Shown in pieces: positions 43,676-52,757 of a stretch of DNA of 64,000 nucleotides. The stretch is from Bacteroides caccae (GTDB lineage: Bacteria; Bacteroidota; Bacteroidia; Bacteroidales; Bacteroidaceae): positions 3,596,001 to 3,660,000 of the forward strand of contig NZ_CP022412.2 of NCBI RefSeq assembly GCF_002222615.2, in the 5' to 3' direction. The position numbers and the translations under genes are program-made. Under the pieces are notes generated by a model. That model did not search any database. It was given only the letters and a program-made list of their open reading frames with translations, and was not told the origin of the DNA. Each line of letters opens with the position of its first letter. The first letter of the stretch is position 1.

Positions 43676-44548
43676 TCAAAAAAGAAGCCAACTCTTCAAC
43701 TGAATTTCTTTTCCATAAGGTGAATGTGCCCACAATTTTGGAGCAATCACAATTTTCTCAGAAGAGTCATTTAGCCAAGCAGCCCACCAACTAAATGAAC
43801 TATTAGCTATTATATTTATTCTACAACAAGACATTAATTGCATATCAATATAACTCTCAACGCCCGAGTTCCAATCCACCAAAATAAATGGATATCCTTG
43901 CACTAAAGGCAATATATATGTTTTACACCATTCTATATCATTAGAAAAAAGGTAAAATTGAGGCGTATCATAATTATTTAATACATAATCAATAGCTTTC
44001 TTATAATAATTGAGATCACAAAGTCCACCAAACAATTTATGATGTAAATAATCTCCTCTACGAATATGTAGACTAACAGGCATTTTCGCATATTGAATCT
44101 CCCTTATCACTTTAGCATTTCGCCCGACAAGTTCTTTTTTAAATGTAAAAGTAGAACGCACTTCTGTCTGAGCTTCTATAAAATATTCCCAATTTTGCCA
44201 ATATCCTTCATAATATCGATCACAGTTACTCCAAACTTCGGACATAAACTTAAAATCATATTTTTCGACACACTCCGTTTTTCTTACAGGAAATATTTTA
44301 CGAAATATTCTCTGCAATTTATAGATCTTAATATAAAAAGATAGTTCTCTAATTTCTTCCCGAGAGGCATACTCTGCATCTATATCAAAAATTCGTTTCA
44401 GTTCAAATCCATTATGCAATCCATATGTTTCGAACATAGATATATCTATCTTTATTTTTTCTTTCGGATATTTTTTCTTCAAAGAAAGATAAAGTGCATA
44501 TTGAAACATTTGATTCCCCAAGCCACCTATTATCTTAACAATCTTCAT
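43676..44548 (-). CDS. GT11 alpha-1,2-fucosyltransferase-like protein
   Basis: 290 residues. GGLGNQMFQYA near 8-18, HIRRGDY at 161-167 and the ANSSFSWWAAWL motif near 246-257 are the three GT11 signatures; the RRGD arginines bind GDP-fucose. It would add an alpha-1,2-linked fucose to the capsule repeat. No GDP-fucose biosynthesis genes are in the operon, so the donor must come from elsewhere in the genome or from salvage. Confidence 0.93.
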   Translation of the reverse strand: MKIVKIIGGLGNQMFQYALYLSLKKKYPKEKIKIDISMFETYGLHNGFELKRIFDIDAEYASREEIRELSFYIKIYKLQRIFRKIFPVRKTECVEKYDFKFMSEVWSNCDRYYEGYWQNWEYFIEAQTEVRSTFTFKKELVGRNAKVIREIQYAKMPVSLHIRRGDYLHHKLFGGLCDLNYYKKAIDYVLNNYDTPQFYLFSNDIEWCKTYILPLVQGYPFILVDWNSGVESYIDMQLMSCCRINIIANSSFSWWAAWLNDSSEKIVIAPKLWAHSPYGKEIQLKSWLLF

Positions 44549-44559
44549 CTTTCTAAATA

Positions 44560-45669
44560 TTATTTATCAATTAGTTTATTCAATTCAATTGTAAAATCTT
44601 GAAATTGACTTTCCCAATCTTTCTCTGTCACTACATACTCTTGCATTTTATATTTTACCAACGATAGTACTTCACGTTCTTCAAGAATTCGTCCCAATAG
44701 TTCACGTATTTTCTCTACAGAATAAGGATCAACAACAAAGCCTATTTCTTTTCTTAAAACTAAATCTCCTAAACTTGTTTTCTCTGAAAAAATACAAGGA
44801 ACATTATAATGTAAGGACTCATGAAACTTATTCGAAATTGCATATTTCACGTTATAATCTTTATTAGGATATGCAGCCCAAACTATGTCTGAATTATAAT
44901 ATAAATATTCAATTTTGTCGTACTCATAACGCCCTGTAAAATAGACATTATCAATACCTTCACTATATTTCTCCAAAGCTTTTAAATCATGTCCTTCGCC
45001 ATGAAAAAAAAGATTGACATCCGAATTATCTTTCACTGCTGAAACTAAATTCTTCAGTATCTCCAGATAGCGTACTCCACCAATATAAGATATATTTATC
45101 TTTCTAGTCGCATTCCGTTCATGTTCACTAATATGAGAAGCTGACAAAAGAGGTTTGTTTTCCAATATTGAATGAACATACTTTTCAGATCGATATAATG
45201 ATTTATAAAATCTGGAGGCAAAAACAATCATATCTGTATTCCGCAAAGCAAAACGTTCAACAATCTTTAATACAGTCAATAAAACACTTGAATCTGCCGA
45301 TGGTATATCTAGATTTTCATAAATCAATATTTGAGATTTTTTCTTAAAAATACTAGATAAGAAAAGCATATCCCAATGTGAAGCAACAATAACATCAGGG
45401 CTAACGCACTTATTACATTTCTTCAAATAGCGAAAATAGCCAAATAAATTGAATAGTTTTCTCAACAATTGTCCACCGGGTGAATACTTCTTGTATATAT
45501 AGTAATTATTAGGTGAGGTAATATTCTTATCTTCCCTATTCCAGGCACAAAAAATCATTTGTACCTCTCTATCACTATAATGTTTACAAAGACTGTTAGC
45601 AATTTTTATATTCCGAGTATTAATCGGATACGCACTATCAATTATTAAAAAACGGATTATTTGCCTCAT
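44560..45669 (-). CDS. GT4-like glycosyltransferase
   Basis: 369 residues with a GT-B fold: an N-terminal domain to about 170, then a C-terminal nucleotide-binding domain with FTGRYEYDKIEYLYYNSD and the E-x7-E-like region SNKFHESLHYNVPCIFSE. It is a cytosolic capsule sugar transferase with unknown donor. It starts 2 nt after the Wzy gene. Confidence 0.85.
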   Translation of the reverse strand: MRQIIRFLIIDSAYPINTRNIKIANSLCKHYSDREVQMIFCAWNREDKNITSPNNYYIYKKYSPGGQLLRKLFNLFGYFRYLKKCNKCVSPDVIVASHWDMLFLSSIFKKKSQILIYENLDIPSADSSVLLTVLKIVERFALRNTDMIVFASRFYKSLYRSEKYVHSILENKPLLSASHISEHERNATRKINISYIGGVRYLEILKNLVSAVKDNSDVNLFFHGEGHDLKALEKYSEGIDNVYFTGRYEYDKIEYLYYNSDIVWAAYPNKDYNVKYAISNKFHESLHYNVPCIFSEKTSLGDLVLRKEIGFVVDPYSVEKIRELLGRILEEREVLSLVKYKMQEYVVTEKDWESQFQDFTIELNKLIDK

Positions 45670-45671
45670 TT

Positions 45672-46706
45672 TTACCTAAATTGTATGTTTTCAACATTAA
45701 ATATTAACTGATATGGTATATAAAGTGACTTAAAAGCATTATTGGAACCAATATAAATCATTGCCAAGAAGTAACCAGAAAAGCAAATAGCATAAAACAA
45801 TCGATACTGAACTGAATACTTTCTCAATATAGAAGGGATCAAGAGACAAAAATAGACTAAAAAATACATTCCTAAACGGATCCCCAATGCTGGTCCTAAG
45901 ATAAAAGGGAACAATAATGCAATGCCAATTATAGCAAACAATTTATTCTCGTATTCATCAATCCTTTTTAAATAAGCTAATAATAACAAGGATACAAATA
46001 AAGCGATTTGAATATACCTGACTATCCCCCCACCAGTATACTCATCCAATTTATCTATATAATAAGAGTATATATCCAATACATAAAGAACTCTTAACAG
46101 TATTTCTTTTGCAAGAAACAATATTGGAATAATAAACACAAGCATACGTAAACTCAAAAAACGATAGACCGGATATATAAATAATGCAGCTAGTGCAGAT
46201 ACATGAAATAATGCCGCAAATCCAACAACCAGTACATACTTAAATAGAGATTGCTTCAAAATGTATTTAAATCCCCAAAATGATATACTAAGTGCTAATA
46301 TTTGACGAACAGAAGTAAAGGACTCTAAATAAAAAAAGGCTAGAAAAATTAATACCGAGAGCTGAAAATTTACAGAATATTTTTTAAATGAATGAAAAAA
46401 TATAAGATAAGTTGGTAATCCAAATAATACAAAAAGTAGAGGAGGATTATCAAATAAAATAGCTATAATACAGAAAATCTGACTCAAGGGTTCCAGTCTT
46501 ATAATCTGATTCACTTCTATTTTGTCAATATAATTATAGTAATTAATATAATCCCAGCCTACATCAAAACGAAATATCCCAATAAAAATAATGACAAATA
46601 ATCCTACCAATTCAAAGAAATAATATCTTCTACTACCATCTGGAAAAACTCTCGATAAAAAAAACAAAGAAAGAACTATACAAATAAATAAAATGTAAAA
46701 CAGCAT
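45672..46706 (-). CDS. EpsG-family (Wzy-like) polysaccharide polymerase
   Basis: 344 residues with about ten to eleven membrane helices and a conserved periplasmic loop opening with IFRFDVGWDYINYYNYI, typical of EpsG/Wzy proteins. It joins lipid-linked repeat units into long chains on the outer face of the inner membrane. This is the only polymerase candidate in the operon. Confidence 0.88.
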   Translation of the reverse strand: MLFYILFICIVLSLFFLSRVFPDGSRRYYFFELVGLFVIIFIGIFRFDVGWDYINYYNYIDKIEVNQIIRLEPLSQIFCIIAILFDNPPLLFVLFGLPTYLIFFHSFKKYSVNFQLSVLIFLAFFYLESFTSVRQILALSISFWGFKYILKQSLFKYVLVVGFAALFHVSALAALFIYPVYRFLSLRMLVFIIPILFLAKEILLRVLYVLDIYSYYIDKLDEYTGGGIVRYIQIALFVSLLLLAYLKRIDEYENKLFAIIGIALLFPFILGPALGIRLGMYFLVYFCLLIPSILRKYSVQYRLFYAICFSGYFLAMIYIGSNNAFKSLYIPYQLIFNVENIQFR

Positions 46707-46714
46707 TAATTATC

Positions 46715-47863
46715 TTATTTCAGTATTGAAACAATTTTACTACATGCCTTACCGTCTCCATATGGATTGACAGCTTTATGCATTTTATCATAATAATCGT
46801 CATTGTCTAATAGAAGTGACATTTCAGCAACTATTTTATCATAATCGGTTCCTACCAACTTCACAGTTCCAGCCTCCAATGCTTCTGGACGTTCTGTTGT
46901 ATCACGCATTACTAACACTGGTATCCCAAGTCCTGGTGCTTCTTCTTGTATTCCACCACTATCTGTCAATACAATTGCACTTTTCTCCATTAAATAAATG
47001 AACGAAAGATATTCTAAGGGTTCTATAAAAAACATATTTGATGTGGAATATTTATCAAACACCTTATGAATAGGTTCTCTTACATTTGGATTTAAATGCA
47101 TCGGATATACAAAATCAACATCAGGATATTTATCTGTTAACTTTTTAATCGCCATACAAACCTGCATAAACCCCTCTCCAAAATTTTCTCTGCGATGCCC
47201 TGTTATTAATACTAATTTTCTCTTGTTTTCCAATCGACTAATATCATATCCAGCCTGTTTCAAACTATCTGCTAATTGTGCATTTAAAGTTTTATTTTGC
47301 TTTATCATATCAACCACCATATAAAGAGCATCAATAACTGTATTACCAGTTATAACAATCCGTTCTTCTGGTATACCTTCACTCAATAAATTTGATTTAC
47401 TTAATAAAGTAGGAGCAAAATGATAAGTAGCAATACGTCCTGTAATTTGTCGATTCATTTCTTCCGGCCAAGGACTGTAAATATTATATGTTCGTAATCC
47501 AGCCTCAATATGTCCAACAGGTATTTGTTGATAAAAAGCAGCAAGAGCCGCAGATGTTGATGTCGTTGTGTCACCATGAACTAACACAATATCAGGATGA
47601 ACTTCTCTTAAAACATCACGCATTCCGAGCAAAACCCTAGTTGTAACATCATACAAATCCTGACCTTGTTTCATAATATTCAAATCATAATCAGGCTGAA
47701 TATTAAAAAGTTTCAGTACTTGATCTAACATCTCCCTATGCTGTCCTGTTACACAAACAAAAGTTTTTACTGTTTCTGAATATTTATGAAACTCTTTGAC
47801 TAATGGAGCCATCTTTATGGCTTCAGGCCTTGTGCCAAACACCAACATTACTTTCTTTATCAT
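46715..47863 (-). CDS. wecB: UDP-N-acetylglucosamine 2-epimerase (non-hydrolysing)
   Basis: 382 residues. FGTRPEAIKMAPLV at the start, GHIEAGLRTYNIYSPWPEEMNRQ near 128-150 and DSGGIQEEAPGLGIPVLVMRDTTERPE near 290 are the WecB signatures. It converts UDP-GlcNAc to UDP-ManNAc, so the repeat unit probably contains ManNAc or a derivative. No wecC-type dehydrogenase is encoded here. It overlaps the preceding gene by 1 nt. Confidence 0.96.
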   Translation of the reverse strand: MIKKVMLVFGTRPEAIKMAPLVKEFHKYSETVKTFVCVTGQHREMLDQVLKLFNIQPDYDLNIMKQGQDLYDVTTRVLLGMRDVLREVHPDIVLVHGDTTTSTSAALAAFYQQIPVGHIEAGLRTYNIYSPWPEEMNRQITGRIATYHFAPTLLSKSNLLSEGIPEERIVITGNTVIDALYMVVDMIKQNKTLNAQLADSLKQAGYDISRLENKRKLVLITGHRRENFGEGFMQVCMAIKKLTDKYPDVDFVYPMHLNPNVREPIHKVFDKYSTSNMFFIEPLEYLSFIYLMEKSAIVLTDSGGIQEEAPGLGIPVLVMRDTTERPEALEAGTVKLVGTDYDKIVAEMSLLLDNDDYYDKMHKAVNPYGDGKACSKIVSILK

Positions 47864-48888
47864 TATTGTAATATTTTTCTAATGTATAATCGTAATTCAT
47901 TAATTATTAAATAGAAGCGTAGGAAACTAATCAAAAAAAACACAGGAGATAATTCACAAATAGCTAAAACGATTTTATAAGGCCCAGGCATAAAGGATAT
48001 TGCAACAGAACTATTCAACTCATTCAAGTAGAAAAATAAAAGTTCATTTCTTTTTTTATGAGATAATTTCTTATCACTAAAAAGAGATAAAATAGCACGC
48101 AAAACATATACATTCTTTTCTACTTCAATAAACGTCATAAAATGTTTTTCTGCTATTTCATGTTTCTCGCAATTCTGAATACGTAAATTATAGGATAACC
48201 TAACATAGCGAATAAACATACTATGTGGAATGAAGGCAGAAGTTAAAGACTCTTGCTTTCTTTTCACATATAAATAACCAGAATTCTGTATAAAAGATAA
48301 TGTTTGTACATATAATAAAAACTGTAAAGAAAAAACATGGTCCTCTCCAAAAGAAAGGCTAGAATCAAATTGAATATGATGCTCAATTATAATTTGTCTT
48401 TTAAACAACCGTGCCCACGGTGAATTAAATATGTGTTTTTCTTCTGCAAATATGTAGACAGATTTCCATTCTCTGACAGATAATTGATCCATTCCGCTAA
48501 AGGATATGATATTTTGTACTTCTTTATCCTCATTAACAATTTTATAGCCTTGTAAATATAGATCAGCATTTTCTTCTCCAATCCAAAAAGAATTGAGAAA
48601 ATCCGGTTCTATTAAATCGTCTGAATCAACGAAACAAATATATTCTCCCTTCGCTTGATATATCCCTCTATTTCGAGCAACAGAGACACCTGAATTTTTT
48701 TGATGTAATACTTTTATTCGACTATCTTTTACAGCAAACGAATCACAAATTCTCCCACAAAAATCAGGGCTCCCATCATCAACTAAAATCAGTTCCCAAT
48801 CCGTAAATATCTGATTTATTATACTATTAATACAGTCTTCCAAAAAAGGTTCACTTTTATATACAGGAACTATAATTGACACTTTCAT
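47863..48888 (-). CDS. Family 2 glycosyltransferase
   Basis: 341 residues. The GT-A domain opens with VSIIVPVYKSEPFLEDCINSIINQ and has FVDSDDLIEPDF near 90-101. The C-terminal 100 residues contain amphipathic or membrane-associated helices. Overlaps the upstream gene by 4 nt (ATGA type). Cytosolic capsule assembly; donor unknown. Confidence 0.9.
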   Translation of the reverse strand: MKVSIIVPVYKSEPFLEDCINSIINQIFTDWELILVDDGSPDFCGRICDSFAVKDSRIKVLHQKNSGVSVARNRGIYQAKGEYICFVDSDDLIEPDFLNSFWIGEENADLYLQGYKIVNEDKEVQNIISFSGMDQLSVREWKSVYIFAEEKHIFNSPWARLFKRQIIIEHHIQFDSSLSFGEDHVFSLQFLLYVQTLSFIQNSGYLYVKRKQESLTSAFIPHSMFIRYVRLSYNLRIQNCEKHEIAEKHFMTFIEVEKNVYVLRAILSLFSDKKLSHKKRNELLFFYLNELNSSVAISFMPGPYKIVLAICELSPVFFLISFLRFYLIINELRLYIRKILQ

Positions 48889-49868
48889 TCTTTTATTTTT
48901 TTGAAAAAATAGAATAGCATTAATTTGAACACTTTAAAGGGCAAATTTGACAATAACAACTTTAGTCTTGTTATTATTGTAAGATCTTTCTCTAGTATAT
49001 AACATATTCCTAGCTGATTTTTAAGCCTCGTGTATGTCTCCTTATCTAAGTTCTGTTCAATAACTATTTTTTCAAGTAAAAACTTTGCATCAACCATATA
49101 TTTAACTAATAAAGGAAACTCATAAAACAGTCTTTTTTCCTTTATAAAATTTATTTTCAAAAAAAATATTTCACAATAACTATTAAAACTTTTTATTATA
49201 TTCTTAGGATCCGTCATTATTGAATTTTCTCGAACACGATAAAGGTACGTCCTTTGAAAACAGACTCTTAGATTATTACAATAATAGAAAAGATTAAAGG
49301 ACCATAACGAGTCTTCATGTATTATCCCCTCGCGAAACCACAAGTCATATTTTAAAAAAAAACTCTTTTTCACCAGTTTATTCCAAGCCATTTCATATAG
49401 ACTATACGAAATAAAGGCATTAAATATTTCTTTTTGCTTATCAAAGATAGCAACACTTGTATTTAATCTTGGTATATATTGATTATCTCCAATCAAATCA
49501 AAATCGCCCATTATAACATCAGGAAAACTCTGCAAAGAAAGGTTAGATAATAATTCAATGGTATTTTCTACTAAGATATCGTCAGAATCCAGAAAATATA
49601 AATAATCTCCTTTCGCAATTTTAACACCTGAATTTCTTGCAGCAGACAAGCCTTTATTTTCCTGATGATTTATTATTTTAAATAAAATATTTCCTTGATA
49701 AACAGATAAAAGACGATTGACAACCTCCATACTCTGATCAGGGGTACAATCATTTACTATAATACACTCTAAAGTTCCTTTATATGTCTGATTTATAACT
49801 GAATACAGACAACTTTCAATATATTGTTCTACATTGTAGACGGGTATTATTATAGAAACATTTACCAT
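48885..49868 (-). CDS. Family 2 glycosyltransferase
   Basis: 327 residues from the ATG at 49868 (MVNVSIIIPVYN); the upstream TTG at 49880 is in frame but overlaps the preceding gene. The GT-A motifs VSIIIPVYNVEQYIESCLYS and YFLDSDDILVENT are present. The C-terminus is basic and aromatic. It is very A/T-rich, like all the central capsule genes. Confidence 0.88.
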   Translation of the reverse strand: MVNVSIIIPVYNVEQYIESCLYSVINQTYKGTLECIIVNDCTPDQSMEVVNRLLSVYQGNILFKIINHQENKGLSAARNSGVKIAKGDYLYFLDSDDILVENTIELLSNLSLQSFPDVIMGDFDLIGDNQYIPRLNTSVAIFDKQKEIFNAFISYSLYEMAWNKLVKKSFFLKYDLWFREGIIHEDSLWSFNLFYYCNNLRVCFQRTYLYRVRENSIMTDPKNIIKSFNSYCEIFFLKINFIKEKRLFYEFPLLVKYMVDAKFLLEKIVIEQNLDKETYTRLKNQLGICYILEKDLTIITRLKLLLSNLPFKVFKLMLFYFFKKIKE

Positions 49869-49872
49869 ATCA

Positions 49873-50811
49873 CTAATCAATAAAGTATATATTATCTAAA
49901 TCTTTCAACCATGTTTCATAGAAGAACCTATTTTTTCCATATGAATTATCGAAAAAAACAAAAGGCTTATTTAATAGAATAGCCAAAATGGCAACGTGTA
50001 ATCTTGTTGTATATATTTTATTATAACGACAAAGAAATCTTCCTCCTTTTTTTATTAAATATGTTTTCAAAAAAATAGAAGCAAAAGCATTTGCTAGCTT
50101 GTATTGTTGAAAATTAATCAACTTACCCAATATTTTAAATCGAATAGATATAAACTCCATAGTAGGCCAATCCCTTATATCTACCAGATGCTGATCCTCT
50201 ATAATATAACTTTCATAATTTTTCGCACAAAATTCAATATCATTTCTCTTTAAGTACAGAACCTTAGAAGTACTTTTTCCACTATATTGATTTAAAGTTT
50301 GTTGAGAAATACAGAATGCCATGTCAGGTAATAACAATAAATTATTTTTATAGAAATATGAGCCTAATATATCCCAAGACTTTGTATCTCGAACACAGAT
50401 AGTTAGATTAGAATGTTTTCCCATTAACTCTGCATCTCTCTCTAATATTTTTGTATCCTGATAATGAACACTTTGTGGTAATATAATAATCTTATTATCA
50501 GGATATAGTTCTACTATTTTTAATCTAAACTCTTGATGTACACGCCACAGATCTCCAAAATTCCCACCGCCTTGCAATAAAATTGTTGTATCCTTGGGTA
50601 ATGGCTTATAACTAAAAGTCTGATATGAACATTTTGAAATACATTGAGAAGACAGTTGTTTTAGAAAATTTTCAGTTCCCTCCCAAATCAAAATATCTCC
50701 GATATTAGTATAATAAGGTAAATCCCATAATACATAAGAATCCGATATCAAAGGAGTCAACGTATTAACTATCAAATCTCTCAAAAAAGCCACCTTTCCT
50801 GAAAAATTCAT
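49873..50811 (-). CDS. Polysaccharide pyruvyl transferase family protein
   Basis: 312 residues. NIGDILIWEGTENFL near 37-51, the GGGNFGDLW motif near 105 and TRLHVAILAILLNKPFVFFDNSYGKNRF near the C-terminus define the CsaB/WcaK-type pyruvyl transferase family. Members add pyruvate ketals from phosphoenolpyruvate to polysaccharide sugars. It overlaps the radical SAM gene by 4 nt, so the two are translationally coupled. Confidence 0.9.
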   Translation of the reverse strand: MNFSGKVAFLRDLIVNTLTPLISDSYVLWDLPYYTNIGDILIWEGTENFLKQLSSQCISKCSYQTFSYKPLPKDTTILLQGGGNFGDLWRVHQEFRLKIVELYPDNKIIILPQSVHYQDTKILERDAELMGKHSNLTICVRDTKSWDILGSYFYKNNLLLLPDMAFCISQQTLNQYSGKSTSKVLYLKRNDIEFCAKNYESYIIEDQHLVDIRDWPTMEFISIRFKILGKLINFQQYKLANAFASIFLKTYLIKKGGRFLCRYNKIYTTRLHVAILAILLNKPFVFFDNSYGKNRFFYETWLKDLDNIYFID

Positions 50812-51926
50812 TTTATTATATGCTTTAAAATTGCTTTTACTGAATTTCCAACTTTCTCTTTTATCTTTCTTTGAACTGCTAACTTATATATTCTTTTATT
50901 AATCACCTCTTTCTCCTGTTCTGTATATTCTTTATTAGATTCATACAATTTCGTACTCATGAAACTTTTCATTTCAGGTTTAAGCCATTCACTACCATCA
51001 TTACATATTCGATTTCTCAACTCAGCATAAGTTGGAGCATCCAATTCTGGAATATCTCCTAATACTATATATGAATGACCATTATAACAATGATATTCCA
51101 AACAATTATTACCGATAGGACAGAAGTTTATAGGCTTTTCGACATCTTCAAATATATTCTGATGAATCAAAGATTTGTAACATTGAGTCATTATTCCAGT
51201 TCCAAGATTTAGATAAAAAGACCAATCACCAGCATAGCAAAACTCTTTTCTTTTCACCTCAAAAATCTTCATCTTATAATCAAAAATAGCAGATTTAAAA
51301 TTACCCCAGATTTTATTATATTCCTCCTTGTCTAGACAAGTTAGAATTGGTAATTTTTCAGGATCTCTCTCATCTCTAGCAATCGTAACATGAGGTATTG
51401 CACCGACTTCTTCAAGTGATTTTTGATTCATCTCATCAATAAAAGGAATCAACTCGTCCGAAGGAGTTACTTCCAAAGTGAAAGAACACCCTACGTCTCT
51501 TATTTTTTTTATGTTAGAGAAAAAACGCTCTAACAAGTTCTTCTCTTTCAGTTCTAAATAATGGTATGAAAATTTAAAAAATAACCTCTTCAACAATTCT
51601 GGTGGAAAAGAAATAATTTCATCGAAACGTTTAGAAATAGTAGCATTAGTTACAACCATTACATAATGCCCTTCCTCTAGAATAGCGCGAACATATTCTA
51701 ATAATTCTTTTGAAATAAGTGTCTCACCAGCAGCACAGAAATTAATTAAACATGTTCCTCCTAACCTTTCTTTAGATAGAGCTTTTCTAACAGTCTCAGC
51801 AGAATATTTCAACTTAGGTACCTTATTAGCAAATAACCCATGTTGTACAATATAACAGTAATGACAACGTAAAGTACAGGTTGTTATGGGAACATAACAA
51901 TCAATATACCTCTTAATTTTATCCAT
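50808..51926 (-). CDS. Radical SAM protein with SPASM-like cysteines
   Basis: 372 residues. The cluster motif CTLRCHYC (Cys17, Cys21, Cys24) near the N-terminus coordinates a 4Fe-4S centre that splits S-adenosylmethionine. The second half has several more cysteines (FCYAG, QCYKS, FCPIGNNC, HCYNGH) spaced like a SPASM auxiliary-cluster domain. The reaction is unknown. Its overlap with the pyruvyltransferase gene suggests a modification of the capsule sugar or of a linked peptide or phosphate. Confidence 0.87.
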   Translation of the reverse strand: MDKIKRYIDCYVPITTCTLRCHYCYIVQHGLFANKVPKLKYSAETVRKALSKERLGGTCLINFCAAGETLISKELLEYVRAILEEGHYVMVVTNATISKRFDEIISFPPELLKRLFFKFSYHYLELKEKNLLERFFSNIKKIRDVGCSFTLEVTPSDELIPFIDEMNQKSLEEVGAIPHVTIARDERDPEKLPILTCLDKEEYNKIWGNFKSAIFDYKMKIFEVKRKEFCYAGDWSFYLNLGTGIMTQCYKSLIHQNIFEDVEKPINFCPIGNNCLEYHCYNGHSYIVLGDIPELDAPTYAELRNRICNDGSEWLKPEMKSFMSTKLYESNKEYTEQEKEVINKRIYKLAVQRKIKEKVGNSVKAILKHIIK

Positions 51927-51927
51927 A

Positions 51928-52757
51928 TTATTCTAGAAAACTAAATTTATAATTATTCTTAGCCAGCCATTTAATTGATTGTCTCAATTTTATTCTATTA
52001 AGAATATTTCTATGTCCATTCATTGCCCATTCATGAGAAAAAAGCGTAATCGTATCTTTATTTTGATAATTTAATAATTCCAAAGGAAAACATTCCATTC
52101 TTTCTATTCTTATATCTGTCTTATGATAGTATATACTCGTAGAGCATATAAGCTATCACTTTGCAAACGATTCAAATTATAACTTATCCTCCCTTCATCA
52201 TCCGCACCTAATAAATGATAAACCCTATATTTTTTAAGAATAGCAATCATATTATCGTCTGCAAAATAATAATGTAATCTCAAGCATGGGGCTAAAGAAG
52301 ATTTTCCAGCCCAATGTAAAATAGATTTTTTTACATTCAAAAAAGAACGTTCAAATTCTAACGACTGTTCTTTTTTATCAAAACGTGGTTCAATAGCATG
52401 ATATCCGAACTTCAACCATTCTGAATTTTCTATAAATTCATTTCTAAATTTATCAGGAACTTCTGTTATTACAAAATTATCCGCTTTTTCATACACATAA
52501 AGACTAAAGACTGCACCATAGACATCATGCAATTCTTTTAATGATTTTAAAAAAGGTTGTTGAAAAACAGAGGTATAACGCAAAGTATCTTTCAAGTCTT
52601 TTATACAAAGATAAACATCATCAAAACTTATTTGTACAATCTTATTTGGGGAATTTGAAGGTATAGGAACTGAAACATAAATATAAACAGAAAATATTAC
52701 TATTAATGCAACAATAATAGATATCAAACTAAATATAATTCTTTTACTAACTCTCAT
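51928..52757 (-). pseudogene. Polysaccharide deacetylase-like gene with a frameshift
   Basis: The ATG at 52757 opens an N-terminal membrane anchor (about 8-30), then a NodB-like deacetylase region with QISFDDV, FSLYVYE and KFGYHAIEPRF. This frame stops at 52110 after 215 codons. A second frame, open from about 52152, continues with coding-like sequence ending in the NNYKFSFLE-stop at 51928, 1 nt before the radical SAM start codon. One missing base (or two extra) between 52112 and 52152 would join them into about 276 residues. Without the repair there would be an unusual 183-nt hole in a tightly packed operon. Sequencing error is possible. Confidence 0.7.
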
